Below, piece by piece: positions 24,932 to 32,920 of a stretch of 64,000 nucleotides of DNA. Each line of letters begins with the position of its first letter. Within the stretch, counting starts at the first letter, position 1. Both the position numbers and the translations under genes were made by a program. The DNA lies in contig NZ_AZXF01000012.1 in the NCBI RefSeq assembly GCF_000515115.1, forward strand, positions 62,001 to 126,000. Direction: 5' to 3'. Origin of the DNA: Nocardiopsis sp. CNT312 (lineage in GTDB: Bacteria > Actinomycetota > Actinomycetes > Streptosporangiales > Streptosporangiaceae). Below the pieces are notes generated by a model, which searched no databases, was not told the DNA's origin, and saw nothing but the letters and a program-made list of their open reading frames with translations.

Positions 24932-26274
24932 CGTCCCACTCCTTCGTAGGAGAACCCGGAGTCGCGCAGTCGGTCCACGTACTCGCGGGGCAGGTTGGCG
25001 CGGCCGTCGAAGAACAGGCACGGACGCGAGACCGGAAGCGCGGTCAGGTCGACCGCCTCCATCTCCCGGTGGTAGGCGAGGACCGCCACGCAGTCGGCGT
25101 CGGTCACGGCGGCCTCCAGGGACGCGGCCGGGGCGCGGCCGAACACCCGCTCCGTGTCCGCGGGGGCGACCAGGGGGTCGAACAGGCACACGTCCGCACC
25201 GGACTTGTCGAGATGCGTGACGGCCGGCAGGACGGGGGTCTCACGCAGGTCGGCGGTGTCGTTCTTGAACGACAGGCCCAGGACCGCGATACGGCTGTCC
25301 TCCGGTGCCTTGCCCAAGCGCCGGAGTCCGGAGAGGATGCGGTCGGCAGCGTATCCGGGCATGGCCGTGTTCGCCTCCCGTCCCGCCACCGGTGTCAGCA
25401 GGTCCAGCCCGTGTTCGCGTGCTGAGTGCCAGATCATCCAGGGGTCCTTGGTGAGGCAGGAACCGCCGACTCCCACGCTGGGGATGAGCACGTTCACGTT
25501 GCCAGAGCCCTTGGGAACCGTGTTGGCCGCCGGGATGACCTCGTGGGCGTCGACGCCGAAGAGCTCGCAGTAGCGGGCGAGTTCGTTGGCCAGCGCGATG
25601 TTCAGGTCGATCCACCAGTTGTCGGTCAGCTTGACGATCTCGGCGGCCTCCGCCGATCCCACGGTGATCACCCGAACCCCCAGGCCCCGCCGCCAGAACT
25701 CGGCGGCGTCGGCGGTGCTGTCCTCGTTCACGCCTCCGACCACCATCGGCAGTTCACGGAGCTCGCGCATCGCGGTGCCCTCGGCGAGGCGCTCGGGGGC
25801 GAACGCCAGCCCGAACTCCTCACCCGCGGCCAGCCCGGGGCGCTCCAGCGCGCGCCGCACCTTCGTCGAGGTCGTTCCGGGAGGAACCGTGCTCTTGAGG
25901 ATCACCATCTGGCCTTCGCGTAGGTGGCGTCCGAGTTCCTCACAGGCTCCGGCGAGCTGGTCGTCCGCCATCGAGCCGTCCTCCCTGACAGGAGTCCCGA
26001 CGGTGATGAGTACGACGTCCGCCGCGCTGACAGCGCTCTGGTCGGTGGCGATCCGGATCCGTCCCGCGGCCAGGCCCCGGGCCAGGCTCTCGGGGAGCCC
26101 TTCCTCGTGGAACCGGCAGTGTCCGCGTGTGAGCTCGTCCACCAGGCCCGTGTCGGTGTCGATACCGAGGACGTCGTGTCCCCGGTCGGACAGAGTGGCC
26201 GCGACGCACGATCCGACGTAGCCGAGACCGATCACCGCCACCGTGGGCAGCCGGTCATGGGGTATCCAACGCAT
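24928..26274 (-). CDS. UDP-glucose/nucleotide-sugar 6-dehydrogenase
   Basis: 448 residues with the three-domain layout of UDP-glucose/UDP-ManNAc dehydrogenases: NAD-binding GLGYVGSCVAATLSDRGHDV (16-35), ILKSTVPPGTT, the central EIVKLTDN with lysine 215, and the catalytic thiol in GVGGSCLTKDPW (Cys273). The C-terminal domain has LGLSFKNDTADLRETP. It oxidises the C-6 alcohol of an NDP-sugar to a carboxylate with two NAD. It lies between the 3-dehydrase and the decarboxylase genes, overlapping the latter by 4 bases. The substrate is most likely NDP-glucose given the neighbours, but a WecC-like N-acetylhexosamine substrate cannot be excluded. Confidence 0.87.
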   Translation of the reverse strand: MRWIPHDRLPTVAVIGLGYVGSCVAATLSDRGHDVLGIDTDTGLVDELTRGHCRFHEEGLPESLARGLAAGRIRIATDQSAVSAADVVLITVGTPVREDGSMADDQLAGACEELGRHLREGQMVILKSTVPPGTTSTKVRRALERPGLAAGEEFGLAFAPERLAEGTAMRELRELPMVVGGVNEDSTADAAEFWRRGLGVRVITVGSAEAAEIVKLTDNWWIDLNIALANELARYCELFGVDAHEVIPAANTVPKGSGNVNVLIPSVGVGGSCLTKDPWMIWHSAREHGLDLLTPVAGREANTAMPGYAADRILSGLRRLGKAPEDSRIAVLGLSFKNDTADLRETPVLPAVTHLDKSGADVCLFDPLVAPADTERVFGRAPAASLEAAVTDADCVAVLAYHREMEAVDLTALPVSRPCLFFDGRANLPREYVDRLRDSGFSYEGVGR

Positions 26275-26367
26275 GGTCCACCTCGTGTGAGTGGTCGTGT
26301 GGGAGGGGCCCGGCCCGGTGCCGCGGTGTCGCTGGCCACCGGGCGCGGGGTGCCAGGGAGTGGTCTC

Positions 26368-27672
26368 TCAGCGCCGTGCCGCGACGAACTCCTTCACCGA
26401 GGAGACGACGTAGTCGATCATCTCCTCGGTCAGCCCGGGGTAGACGCCCAGGTGGAAGGTGTCCTCCATGACCCGGTCGGTGTTGACCAGGTCCTCCGCG
26501 ACCCGTCCGGGGCGGTCGGTGTAGGCGGGGTGCCGCAGGAGGTTGCCCGCGAACAGGCGTCGTGTGCCGATCCTGCGCTCCTCCAGGAAGTCGATGAGGT
26601 CGGCGGAGGCGAACGGGGCGTCGTCCGCGACGGTGAGGACGAAGCCGTACCAGCTCGGGTCGCTGTCCGCGGTCGCTTCGGGGAGCAGGAGGTGGGGGAC
26701 GCCGTCCAGGCCTTCGCGCAGGCGTGCCCAGTTGCCGCGCCGTGCCGCGCAGAAGCGATCCATCTTGCCCAGTTGGGACAGGCCGAGAGCCGCTGCGGTG
26801 TCGGTCGTCTTGAGGTTGTAACCGACATGGGAGTAGATGTACTTGTGGTCGTATCCGGGCGGGAGGTCGCCCAGCTGCCAGGAGAAGCGCTTGAAGCACG
26901 TGTTGCTCTCACCGGGAGCGCACCAGCAGTCGCGTCCCCAGTCGCGCAGTGACTCCACGATGCGGGCGAGGGTCAGGTCGGAGGTCAGCACGCAGCCGCC
27001 CTCGCCCATGGTCAGGTGGTGGGCGGGGTAGAAGCTGACCGTGGCCAGGTCACCGAAGGTCCCCGTGTACTTGCCGCGGTAGCGGGATCCTAGTGCGTCG
27101 CAGTTGTCCTCGATGAGGAAGAGGCCGTGTGCGGAGGCGAGCCGTGCGATCTCCTCCACCTCGTAGGGGTTGCCCGCGGTGTGGGCGATCGCGATCGCCC
27201 GGGTACGGGGGCCCAGGGCCCGCTCCACCCGCTCGGCCGTGGTGTTGTACGTTCCCAGTTCGATGTCCACGTAGACCGGGACGAGCCCGTTCTGCAGGAT
27301 GGGGTTCACCGTGGTCGGGAATGCGGCCGCCACGGTGACCACCTCGTCTCCGGGTACCAGCGCGCGTTCACCGAGCTGGGGCGAAGTGAGCGCGGTCACC
27401 GCGAGGAGGTTGGCCGACGAGCCGGAGTTGGTCAGATGGGCCTTGCGCACGCCGACCTTGCGGGCGAGTGCGCTCTCGAACTTGCGTGCGCTGGCACCCG
27501 AGGCGATGCGCATGTCCAGTGCGGCCTCGACGAAGGCCGCACGGTCGTCGGCGTCCAGGACGGCACCCGAGGGCCAGATCTCGGTCTCGCCTGGGACGAA
27601 GGGCCCCTCCGCCTCCGTCTGCTCGTGATAGTCCAGGACGGCGTCCAGGATCCTCTTCTTCGCTTCCTCCAT
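26368..27672 (-). CDS. E1/RfbH-type PMP and [2Fe-2S] NDP-4-ketosugar 3-dehydrase
   Basis: 434 residues of the DegT/DnrJ/EryC1/StrS fold. The usual PLP lysine is replaced by histidine in SFYPAHHLTMGEGG (about His218), the mark of E1/RfbH/SpnQ dehydrases. The cluster cysteines are conserved: Cys191 in EDNCDALG, and Cys249, Cys251 and Cys259 in DCWCAPGESNTC; each is offset by two from E1 numbering. Such enzymes remove the C-3 hydroxyl of an NDP-4-ketosugar, with electrons from a ferredoxin-type reductase (E3). No E3 gene is visible here. Known substrates come from RmlB-type 4,6-dehydratases, which are also absent; a 4-keto-pentose substrate is therefore suggested. Confidence 0.9.
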   Translation of the reverse strand: MEEAKKRILDAVLDYHEQTEAEGPFVPGETEIWPSGAVLDADDRAAFVEAALDMRIASGASARKFESALARKVGVRKAHLTNSGSSANLLAVTALTSPQLGERALVPGDEVVTVAAAFPTTVNPILQNGLVPVYVDIELGTYNTTAERVERALGPRTRAIAIAHTAGNPYEVEEIARLASAHGLFLIEDNCDALGSRYRGKYTGTFGDLATVSFYPAHHLTMGEGGCVLTSDLTLARIVESLRDWGRDCWCAPGESNTCFKRFSWQLGDLPPGYDHKYIYSHVGYNLKTTDTAAALGLSQLGKMDRFCAARRGNWARLREGLDGVPHLLLPEATADSDPSWYGFVLTVADDAPFASADLIDFLEERRIGTRRLFAGNLLRHPAYTDRPGRVAEDLVNTDRVMEDTFHLGVYPGLTEEMIDYVVSSVKEFVAARR

Positions 27673-27711
27673 GACGGCACCCCTCGTCCTTCCTCGTGTG
27701 GTCGTGCTGTG

Positions 27712-28785
27712 TCAGAAGCCCGTCTCGATGCGGGTGTGGTCTCCGACGACGATCCGGTGGCCGGACCGGGCACCGGTCCCCGTCGACCGGATGACGGACT
27801 CCCGGCCGACCACGGAACCCCGTAGGGGGACGGGGCCGTCGATCCGGACGCCGTCCATCAGGACGCTGTCGGCCACGTCGGCTCCGTTGAGTGAGCAGTG
27901 CGCACCGATCGACGTCGCCGGGCCCACGAAGGAGTCGGTGACGACGGTCGCCGGGCCGACCACCACCGGGCCGACCACGGTGGAGCGGACCACCCTGGCA
28001 CCCTCGCCGAGGAAGACCGGTCCCTCCAGGAGGCTGTCCGGGGTGACGGTGCCCTCCGCCACGGAGGGATCGAGTGTGTCGAGCAGGTGGCGGTTGGCGC
28101 GCAGCACGTCGTCGGGGCGTCCGACGTCGGCCCAGTACCCCTTGTATGCGCCGGCGCTCACGCCGTATCCGTGCTCCAGCAGCCACTGGATCGCGTCGGT
28201 GATCTCCAGCTCTCCGCGGGAGCTCGGTTCGATCGCTTGAACGGCCTCGTGGATCGCCGGTGAGAAGAAGTAGACGCCGATGATGGCCCAGTCGCTGACC
28301 GGGACGGCGGGCTTCTCGACCAGACGGCCGACCTTGCCGTCCGCACCCATGTCCACGACGCCGAACTCGGACGGGTCGGCGACTCGTTGCACCGCTATGT
28401 GGGCGTCCGAGGCCCGGCTCCGGAACTCCTCCGCGAGCCCGGTGAAACCCGAAGGCAGCAGGTTGTCACCGAGGCAGAGCACGAACGGGTCCTGGCCCAG
28501 GAAGCCGCGCGCCGCGCGGACGCAGTCGGCGAGCCCTCGTGGGCGGCTCTGGTGGATGTAGGTGAGGGCCGCTCCGACCCGGCTCCCGTCCCCGAGTTCG
28601 TTCCGAACGTGGTCCCCGCCGTCGCCGGTGATGACGCCGATGTCGGTGATCCCCAGTTCACGTACGCCGCGGACCACGTGTTCGAGGACCGGGCGTCCCG
28701 CGACGGGGACGAGCTGTTTGGGTCGGGTGTGGCTCAGCGGACGCATACGCGACCCTGTGCCTCCCGCCAGGACAAGGGCCCTCAT
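27712..28785 (-). CDS. Glucose-1-phosphate nucleotidyltransferase (long RmlA/StrD type)
   Basis: 357 residues. The nucleotidyl-transferase signature is LAGGTGSRMRPLSHTRPKQL near residue 6, and FVLCLGDNLL carries the metal-binding aspartate. The C-terminal third is a left-handed beta-helix of hexapeptide repeats (VVGPVVVGPATVVTDS), so this is the long StrD/CalS7-like form rather than short RmlA. It activates a hexose-1-phosphate to NDP-hexose, most often dTDP-glucose, feeding the dehydrogenase. The ATG at 28785 overlaps the stop of the aminotransferase upstream. Base specificity (dTTP or UTP) cannot be read from the sequence. Confidence 0.88.
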   Translation of the reverse strand: MRALVLAGGTGSRMRPLSHTRPKQLVPVAGRPVLEHVVRGVRELGITDIGVITGDGGDHVRNELGDGSRVGAALTYIHQSRPRGLADCVRAARGFLGQDPFVLCLGDNLLPSGFTGLAEEFRSRASDAHIAVQRVADPSEFGVVDMGADGKVGRLVEKPAVPVSDWAIIGVYFFSPAIHEAVQAIEPSSRGELEITDAIQWLLEHGYGVSAGAYKGYWADVGRPDDVLRANRHLLDTLDPSVAEGTVTPDSLLEGPVFLGEGARVVRSTVVGPVVVGPATVVTDSFVGPATSIGAHCSLNGADVADSVLMDGVRIDGPVPLRGSVVGRESVIRSTGTGARSGHRIVVGDHTRIETGF

Positions 28786-29945
28786 CGGTCGGGCTCGCTT
28801 CGGTGCGGGGGCCGACGTGCGACCGCGGAGACGAGCTCCTCGGACACGCGTTCGACTTCGGCGTCGGACAGTCCCTGGTGCTGGGGGAGCAGCAGCGTGC
28901 GCTCAGCGGCCTCCTCCACACCGGGGAGCCGAACCGGGCCCGCTCCGTAGGCGGGCACACGGTGCAGGGGCGCGTAGCGGAAGGTGGTGTAGACGCCCCG
29001 GTCCAGGAGTTCGGCCGCCACCCGGTCGCGTTCGCCCGGGGCCAGACGCACCCAGTGGAAGTAGTGGGAGGAGGTGTGGTTCTCAGGTACCGGAGGCGGT
29101 GTCTCCACGCCCTCGACGCCTGCCAGCAGCCGGTCGTAGGCCGCGGCCACGCTCCGCCGCCGCTCCACGAACCCGGGCAGCCGTTCCAACTGCACGAGTC
29201 CGATGGCCGCGGTCAGATCGTTGCCGATCACCCTGCGGCCGAACACCGCCACGTCCAGCTCCCACCACCGCCGTGCCACTGACCGCGACGCACTCATGCC
29301 GCTGTGGTGGTTCAGGCCGTGGTAGGCGAGCCGTCGCGCCCGTTCGGCCTCCTCCCCGTCACGCAGGAGGACCATCCCGCCGTCGCCCGTGCTCATGATC
29401 TTCATGGCGTCGAAGCTCCAGACGGCGATGTCGCCGAAGGTCCCACAGGCGCGGTCACCGACCCGGGAGGCCACGGCGCACGCCGCGTCCTCCACGAGCC
29501 GCACGCCCCTCTCACGGCACAGCCGGGAGATCTCCGCGACCTCTCCCGGCAGGCCCCCGTAGTGCAGCAGGATCACCGCGCGCGTCCTGTCGGTCAGGCT
29601 TCGCTCCACGTCCGCCGCGGTCGGGTTCAGGGTGAACGGGTCCACGTCGCAGAAGACGGGGCGTGCTCCCGCCGCGCACACGGCGTTGGCCGCCCCCACG
29701 AAGCTCACGCTCGGCATCACCACGTCGTCGCCCGGCCCCAGACCCAGCAGCTCCACGGCGATGAAGAGCCCCGCGGTCGCCGAGTTGACGAACACCGCCC
29801 GGGCCGGGTCGACCCCCAAGTGGTCGGCGAACGCAGCTTCGAAGGCGGTGGTGCGCCGGCCCAGACCGGGCCAGGAGTCGCTGAACACGGCCTCGACCGC
29901 GGCCAGTTCCTCCGGGCCCAGGCTCGGCTGGAACACGTTGATCAT
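28782..29945 (-). CDS. Sugar aminotransferase, DegT/DnrJ/EryC1/StrS family
   Basis: 387 residues, type I aminotransferase fold. The PLP lysine is present in WSFDAMKIMSTGDGG (Lys182) and the ring-nitrogen aspartate in VEDAACA (Asp153), so it is a true aminotransferase, unlike the neighbouring E1 homologue. It would transfer an amino group from glutamate or glutamine to an NDP-ketosugar, plausibly C-4 of the pentose. It is joined by ATGA overlaps to both the glycosyltransferase and nucleotidyltransferase genes. A C-terminal histidine/arginine tail is unremarkable. Stereochemistry and position of amination cannot be decided here. Confidence 0.88.
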   Translation of the reverse strand: MINVFQPSLGPEELAAVEAVFSDSWPGLGRRTTAFEAAFADHLGVDPARAVFVNSATAGLFIAVELLGLGPGDDVVMPSVSFVGAANAVCAAGARPVFCDVDPFTLNPTAADVERSLTDRTRAVILLHYGGLPGEVAEISRLCRERGVRLVEDAACAVASRVGDRACGTFGDIAVWSFDAMKIMSTGDGGMVLLRDGEEAERARRLAYHGLNHHSGMSASRSVARRWWELDVAVFGRRVIGNDLTAAIGLVQLERLPGFVERRRSVAAAYDRLLAGVEGVETPPPVPENHTSSHYFHWVRLAPGERDRVAAELLDRGVYTTFRYAPLHRVPAYGAGPVRLPGVEEAAERTLLLPQHQGLSDAEVERVSEELVSAVARRPPHRSEPDR

Positions 29946-31267
29946 GACGTGCCCTTGCGCATGGCGGTCAGGGCCTCCAGGGTGGCGATGACGGACGCAG
30001 GGGACGGCGCCGCGAGGACCTCGCTGCGCACGCGGTCGGCACCGGAGCGGAAACGCGTGTCCTTGAGCACGCTGAGCACGTGTTCCCTGATGTCCTGCAC
30101 GTCCTGCGTGCGGTGGTTGAGCCGCAGTCCGGCGGACCGGGAGGTGACGTAGCCGGCCGTGATCGACGACTCCGCGTGCTTGGACGCCTCCATGCCCTCA
30201 CCGGGTGCTGCCATGACGCCGTGGTCGTCATCGGTGTCGGTGATCAGTTGTGGTACGCCCAGCGAGGCCGCCGCGGCGAAGGTGCCCACCCCTCCGTGGT
30301 GGATGATGGCGTCACAGGTGGGGAGCAGCTGGTTGAGCGGCAGGTAGTCGATGGTGCGTACGTTCTCCGGAATGTCGGCGTTCTCCAGCTGTGTGGAGTC
30401 CAGGGTCGCCACCACGTCCACGTCCAGCCCGCCGACCGCTTCCAGGATGGCGGGTACGTGCCCCCAGCCGCCCTTGAGGAACATGCGCTGGGACAGGCCC
30501 AGGGACAGGGCGACGCGGGGCCTGGAGGGCTTGCCCCGGAGCCAGTCCGGCACCGGGGTCTGCCCCGCGTAGGGCACCCAACGGACCGGGACGGTCAGCG
30601 CCTCGGTGGGCAGGCGCATGGCCTCGGGCAGGGGGTCCAGCGTCCACTGCCCCAGAAGCAGTTCGTCGTCGACCGTGACTCCGTGCCGCTCGGCGATCGG
30701 ACGCACCGAGGCGGCCAGGGGCTCTTGCGCCTCGTCTGCCGACGAAGAGGAGAGGAACAGGTCGCGGCTCCACCCGAAGTAGTCCTGTCCCCACAGCAGC
30801 CGGGCGTGGGCGGCGCCGCAGGCGGCCGCGGCGACGGCCCCCGCGGGGAAGCACGGGTCCCACAGGACCAGGTCGGGCTTCCAGCTCCGAGCGAAGTCCA
30901 CGAAGTCGTCCACGGCTGTGAACGAGTCCTCCCCGGACGGGCGCATGGGGGAGAAGTCCCAGATGGAGGGGAGCATGAAGTGGGTGAACACGTCCCAGGT
31001 GTCGCGGTCGCCCCCGGAAGGGGACAGCGCGGCGCTCAACTCCGCCATGTGGCGGCGTTCCTCGGGGTAGGGGTTGCCCGGTCCCATGGGGACCATGTCC
31101 GGTGCGCCCACGGAGACGGCGGGAAGGCCCACCTCGACCGTTTTGTCTTCGAGCGCATGGTGTGAGACGACACGGACCTCGTGCCCCTCGGCTTGGAGGG
31201 CCCAAGCGAGGGGGACGAGGGGGTAGAGGTGGGCGGCGTTGGGCCAGAGGCAGAAGACGACTCTCAT
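29942..31267 (-). CDS. GT-B glycosyltransferase, EryCIII/DesVII-like (GT1)
   Basis: 441 residues. The N-terminal acceptor domain starts MRVVFCLWPNAAHLYPLVPL, as in macrolide and aromatic natural-product glycosyltransferases. The C-terminal donor domain carries HHGGVGTFAAAASLGVPQL, followed by the acidic DTDDD segment that contacts the NDP-sugar. It probably transfers the deoxyaminosugar made by the operon to the product. Related enzymes often need a P450-like activator partner; none is adjacent, although a true P450 lies in the first operon. It is the only glycosyltransferase seen, implying a single sugar unit or repeated use. Confidence 0.9.
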   Translation of the reverse strand: MRVVFCLWPNAAHLYPLVPLAWALQAEGHEVRVVSHHALEDKTVEVGLPAVSVGAPDMVPMGPGNPYPEERRHMAELSAALSPSGGDRDTWDVFTHFMLPSIWDFSPMRPSGEDSFTAVDDFVDFARSWKPDLVLWDPCFPAGAVAAAACGAAHARLLWGQDYFGWSRDLFLSSSSADEAQEPLAASVRPIAERHGVTVDDELLLGQWTLDPLPEAMRLPTEALTVPVRWVPYAGQTPVPDWLRGKPSRPRVALSLGLSQRMFLKGGWGHVPAILEAVGGLDVDVVATLDSTQLENADIPENVRTIDYLPLNQLLPTCDAIIHHGGVGTFAAAASLGVPQLITDTDDDHGVMAAPGEGMEASKHAESSITAGYVTSRSAGLRLNHRTQDVQDIREHVLSVLKDTRFRSGADRVRSEVLAAPSPASVIATLEALTAMRKGTS

Positions 31268-31304
31268 GGGTCCGTTCCAAGTCGTTGCGGATGGTGGTGC
31301 GGGG

Positions 31305-32117
31305 TCAGGAGAGGCGGCCCACGGCGCTCAGGAAGCGTCGGGTGGACTCCTCCTGGCCGGGCTCCGGCCGCCAGAGTCCGGGCGGCACCAGCCCGGGATC
31401 GATCAGGTCGAAGCCGTCCATCAGCGCACCGATCTCCTCGGTGGTGCGGTACACCATGGGGGCGGGGGAGTTCTTGTACGTCTCTGTCATCAGACGGCGC
31501 TCGCTCTCGGGGGAGTCCGCCGTGCACAGGTGTGACAGAGCGGCGAAGGAGCCGGGGGCGAGCCGTTCACGGTAGCGGGCCATGAGGCCCTGCGGGTCCT
31601 CCGAGGACGGGATGAAGTGGAAGACCGCGATGAAGAGCAGCGCTACCGGCTGGGTGAGGTCGATCAGCTCCCGAGTGATCGGGCTGTCCAGGATCGACTC
31701 GGGGTCGCGCAGGTCGGCGGTCAGCGTTCGGGCACGGTCCCCGGCCCCCTTGAGGAGCCGTTCGCCGTGGGCGGCCACGACGGGGTCGTTGTCGACGTAG
31801 AGGACCTTCGCCTCGGGGGCCACGGAGTGGGCGGCCTGGTGGGTGTTGTCCACGCTGGGCAGACCGGCCCCGACATCGATGAACTGGCGGATTCCGTGCT
31901 CGGCGGCCAGGTGGCGGACGACTCTGCCCAGGAAGTGCCGGTTCTCCCAGACCACAGAGCGCGTCAGGGTGACGCCGAGTCGATCGATCACCCGGTCCGC
32001 GGCCTCCCGGTCAACCGGGAAATTATCGGTTCCGTGGAGGAAGTAGTCGTACATCCGCGCCGGTGAGGGGCGGTCGGGGGAGAAGGTCTCGTCCTCGGGG
32101 ATGCTGCCTGCGGTCAT
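31305..32117 (-). CDS. SAM-dependent methyltransferase (DUF574/Methyltransf_19 type)
   Basis: 270 residues. Family features are RPSPARMYDYFLHGTDNFPVD at the start, the SAM-binding glycine loop FIDVGAGLPSVDNTH, VLYVDNDPVV for the ribose-binding acid, and TADLRDPE. Many actinomycete paralogues of this family exist and most have no assigned substrate. By position, second in the sugar operon, it could O- or N-methylate the sugar or aglycone, but a regulatory or unrelated role is possible. Confidence 0.82.
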   Translation of the reverse strand: MTAGSIPEDETFSPDRPSPARMYDYFLHGTDNFPVDREAADRVIDRLGVTLTRSVVWENRHFLGRVVRHLAAEHGIRQFIDVGAGLPSVDNTHQAAHSVAPEAKVLYVDNDPVVAAHGERLLKGAGDRARTLTADLRDPESILDSPITRELIDLTQPVALLFIAVFHFIPSSEDPQGLMARYRERLAPGSFAALSHLCTADSPESERRLMTETYKNSPAPMVYRTTEEIGALMDGFDLIDPGLVPPGLWRPEPGQEESTRRFLSAVGRLS

Positions 32118-32181
32118 CGCTGGTCCTTTCTCGTCTGCTCTCGGCTCTGCTGTGCTCTCCGTCGCCCGGTGGGCGCGGGGT

Positions 32182-32688
32182 TCAGCCCCGGATGGGGCTG
32201 CTCTGATGGGACATCAGGTGCCAGCGGCCGGAACGCCGCACGATCACCCACACCGCCCGGATCTCGCGCTCCGGGGCGACCGCGTCCTCCCCGGGCATGA
32301 CGATGCCGCCCTGGGTGACCACGAGGGCGACGTCGGGGGACAGGAAACGCATGGCCATCGGCCATCCCTTGACGTGGGCCCCGCGCAGCGGCCCCTCGAA
32401 GCCGACCGCCATGAACGAGTGGATCGCCCGGCGGTCGGGCAGTTCCTCGTCCTGGATGAGCAGGCTGCCGTCCGGGGTGAAGACCGAGGCGAAGAAATCG
32501 GCGTCGTTGGCCAGCCACGCGGCCTGGATCAGCTGCGGGACGGTGAGCACCTCGCGGCTCAGGTCGTCCGGGAAGTCCTTGTAGTACTCCGGGTCCTCCA
32601 CCACCCCCGCCTCAGCGAGGACGCGTGTGGCCGTGCTCGTCCCGTGGTCGGCGGACGCCCCGTTCGCGACCGTCGTTTCTCCGGGCAT
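32182..32688 (-). CDS. SgcJ/EcaC-type NTF2-like protein, copy 4
   Basis: 168 residues from ATG 32688 (GAGGAGG upstream). It has a longer, low-complexity N-terminus (to about residue 30), then the NTF2-like core: LIQAAWLANDADFFASVFTP, GSLLIQDEELPDRRAIHSFM, FEGPLRGAHV and GRWHLMSHQSSPIRG. It resembles copies 2 and 3 more than copy 1. It is the first gene of the nine-gene sugar operon and faces the divergent FAD monooxygenase across 232 bases. Placement of one copy at the head of three separate units suggests that each acts with a different enzyme set (inference). Confidence 0.78.
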   Translation of the reverse strand: MPGETTVANGASADHGTSTATRVLAEAGVVEDPEYYKDFPDDLSREVLTVPQLIQAAWLANDADFFASVFTPDGSLLIQDEELPDRRAIHSFMAVGFEGPLRGAHVKGWPMAMRFLSPDVALVVTQGGIVMPGEDAVAPEREIRAVWVIVRRSGRWHLMSHQSSPIRG

Positions 32689-32920
32689 GGTCAGCCTCCT
32701 CGTGCCTGTGGATCGCGACCGAATTCCCGGGCGCCAGCCCATCGTCACGGCATTTTCGTTCCGGTGGCATCTCCTGGATTGCCGGCAAAGGAGGAAGGTG
32801 TGTAAAAGCAGGGTCGCAATTCCGGAGACGCGGTTGGCCAGCAACGAGTGCGAGATTCGGGAAACGGGCGCTCCAATGCCCCCGGATTCGCTGAATCGAT
32901 CACTTAAGGAGGCCGCCACC
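32689..32920. promoter_or_regulatory. Divergent promoter region between sugar operon and FAD monooxygenase
   Basis: 232 bases without a gene; the presumed promoters for both directions lie here. AAGGAGG at 32906-32912 is the ribosome site of the monooxygenase. The stretch GGCATTTTCGTTCC and CTGAATCGATCACTTAAG are the most AT-rich parts. No certain operator is recognised. Confidence 0.45.
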
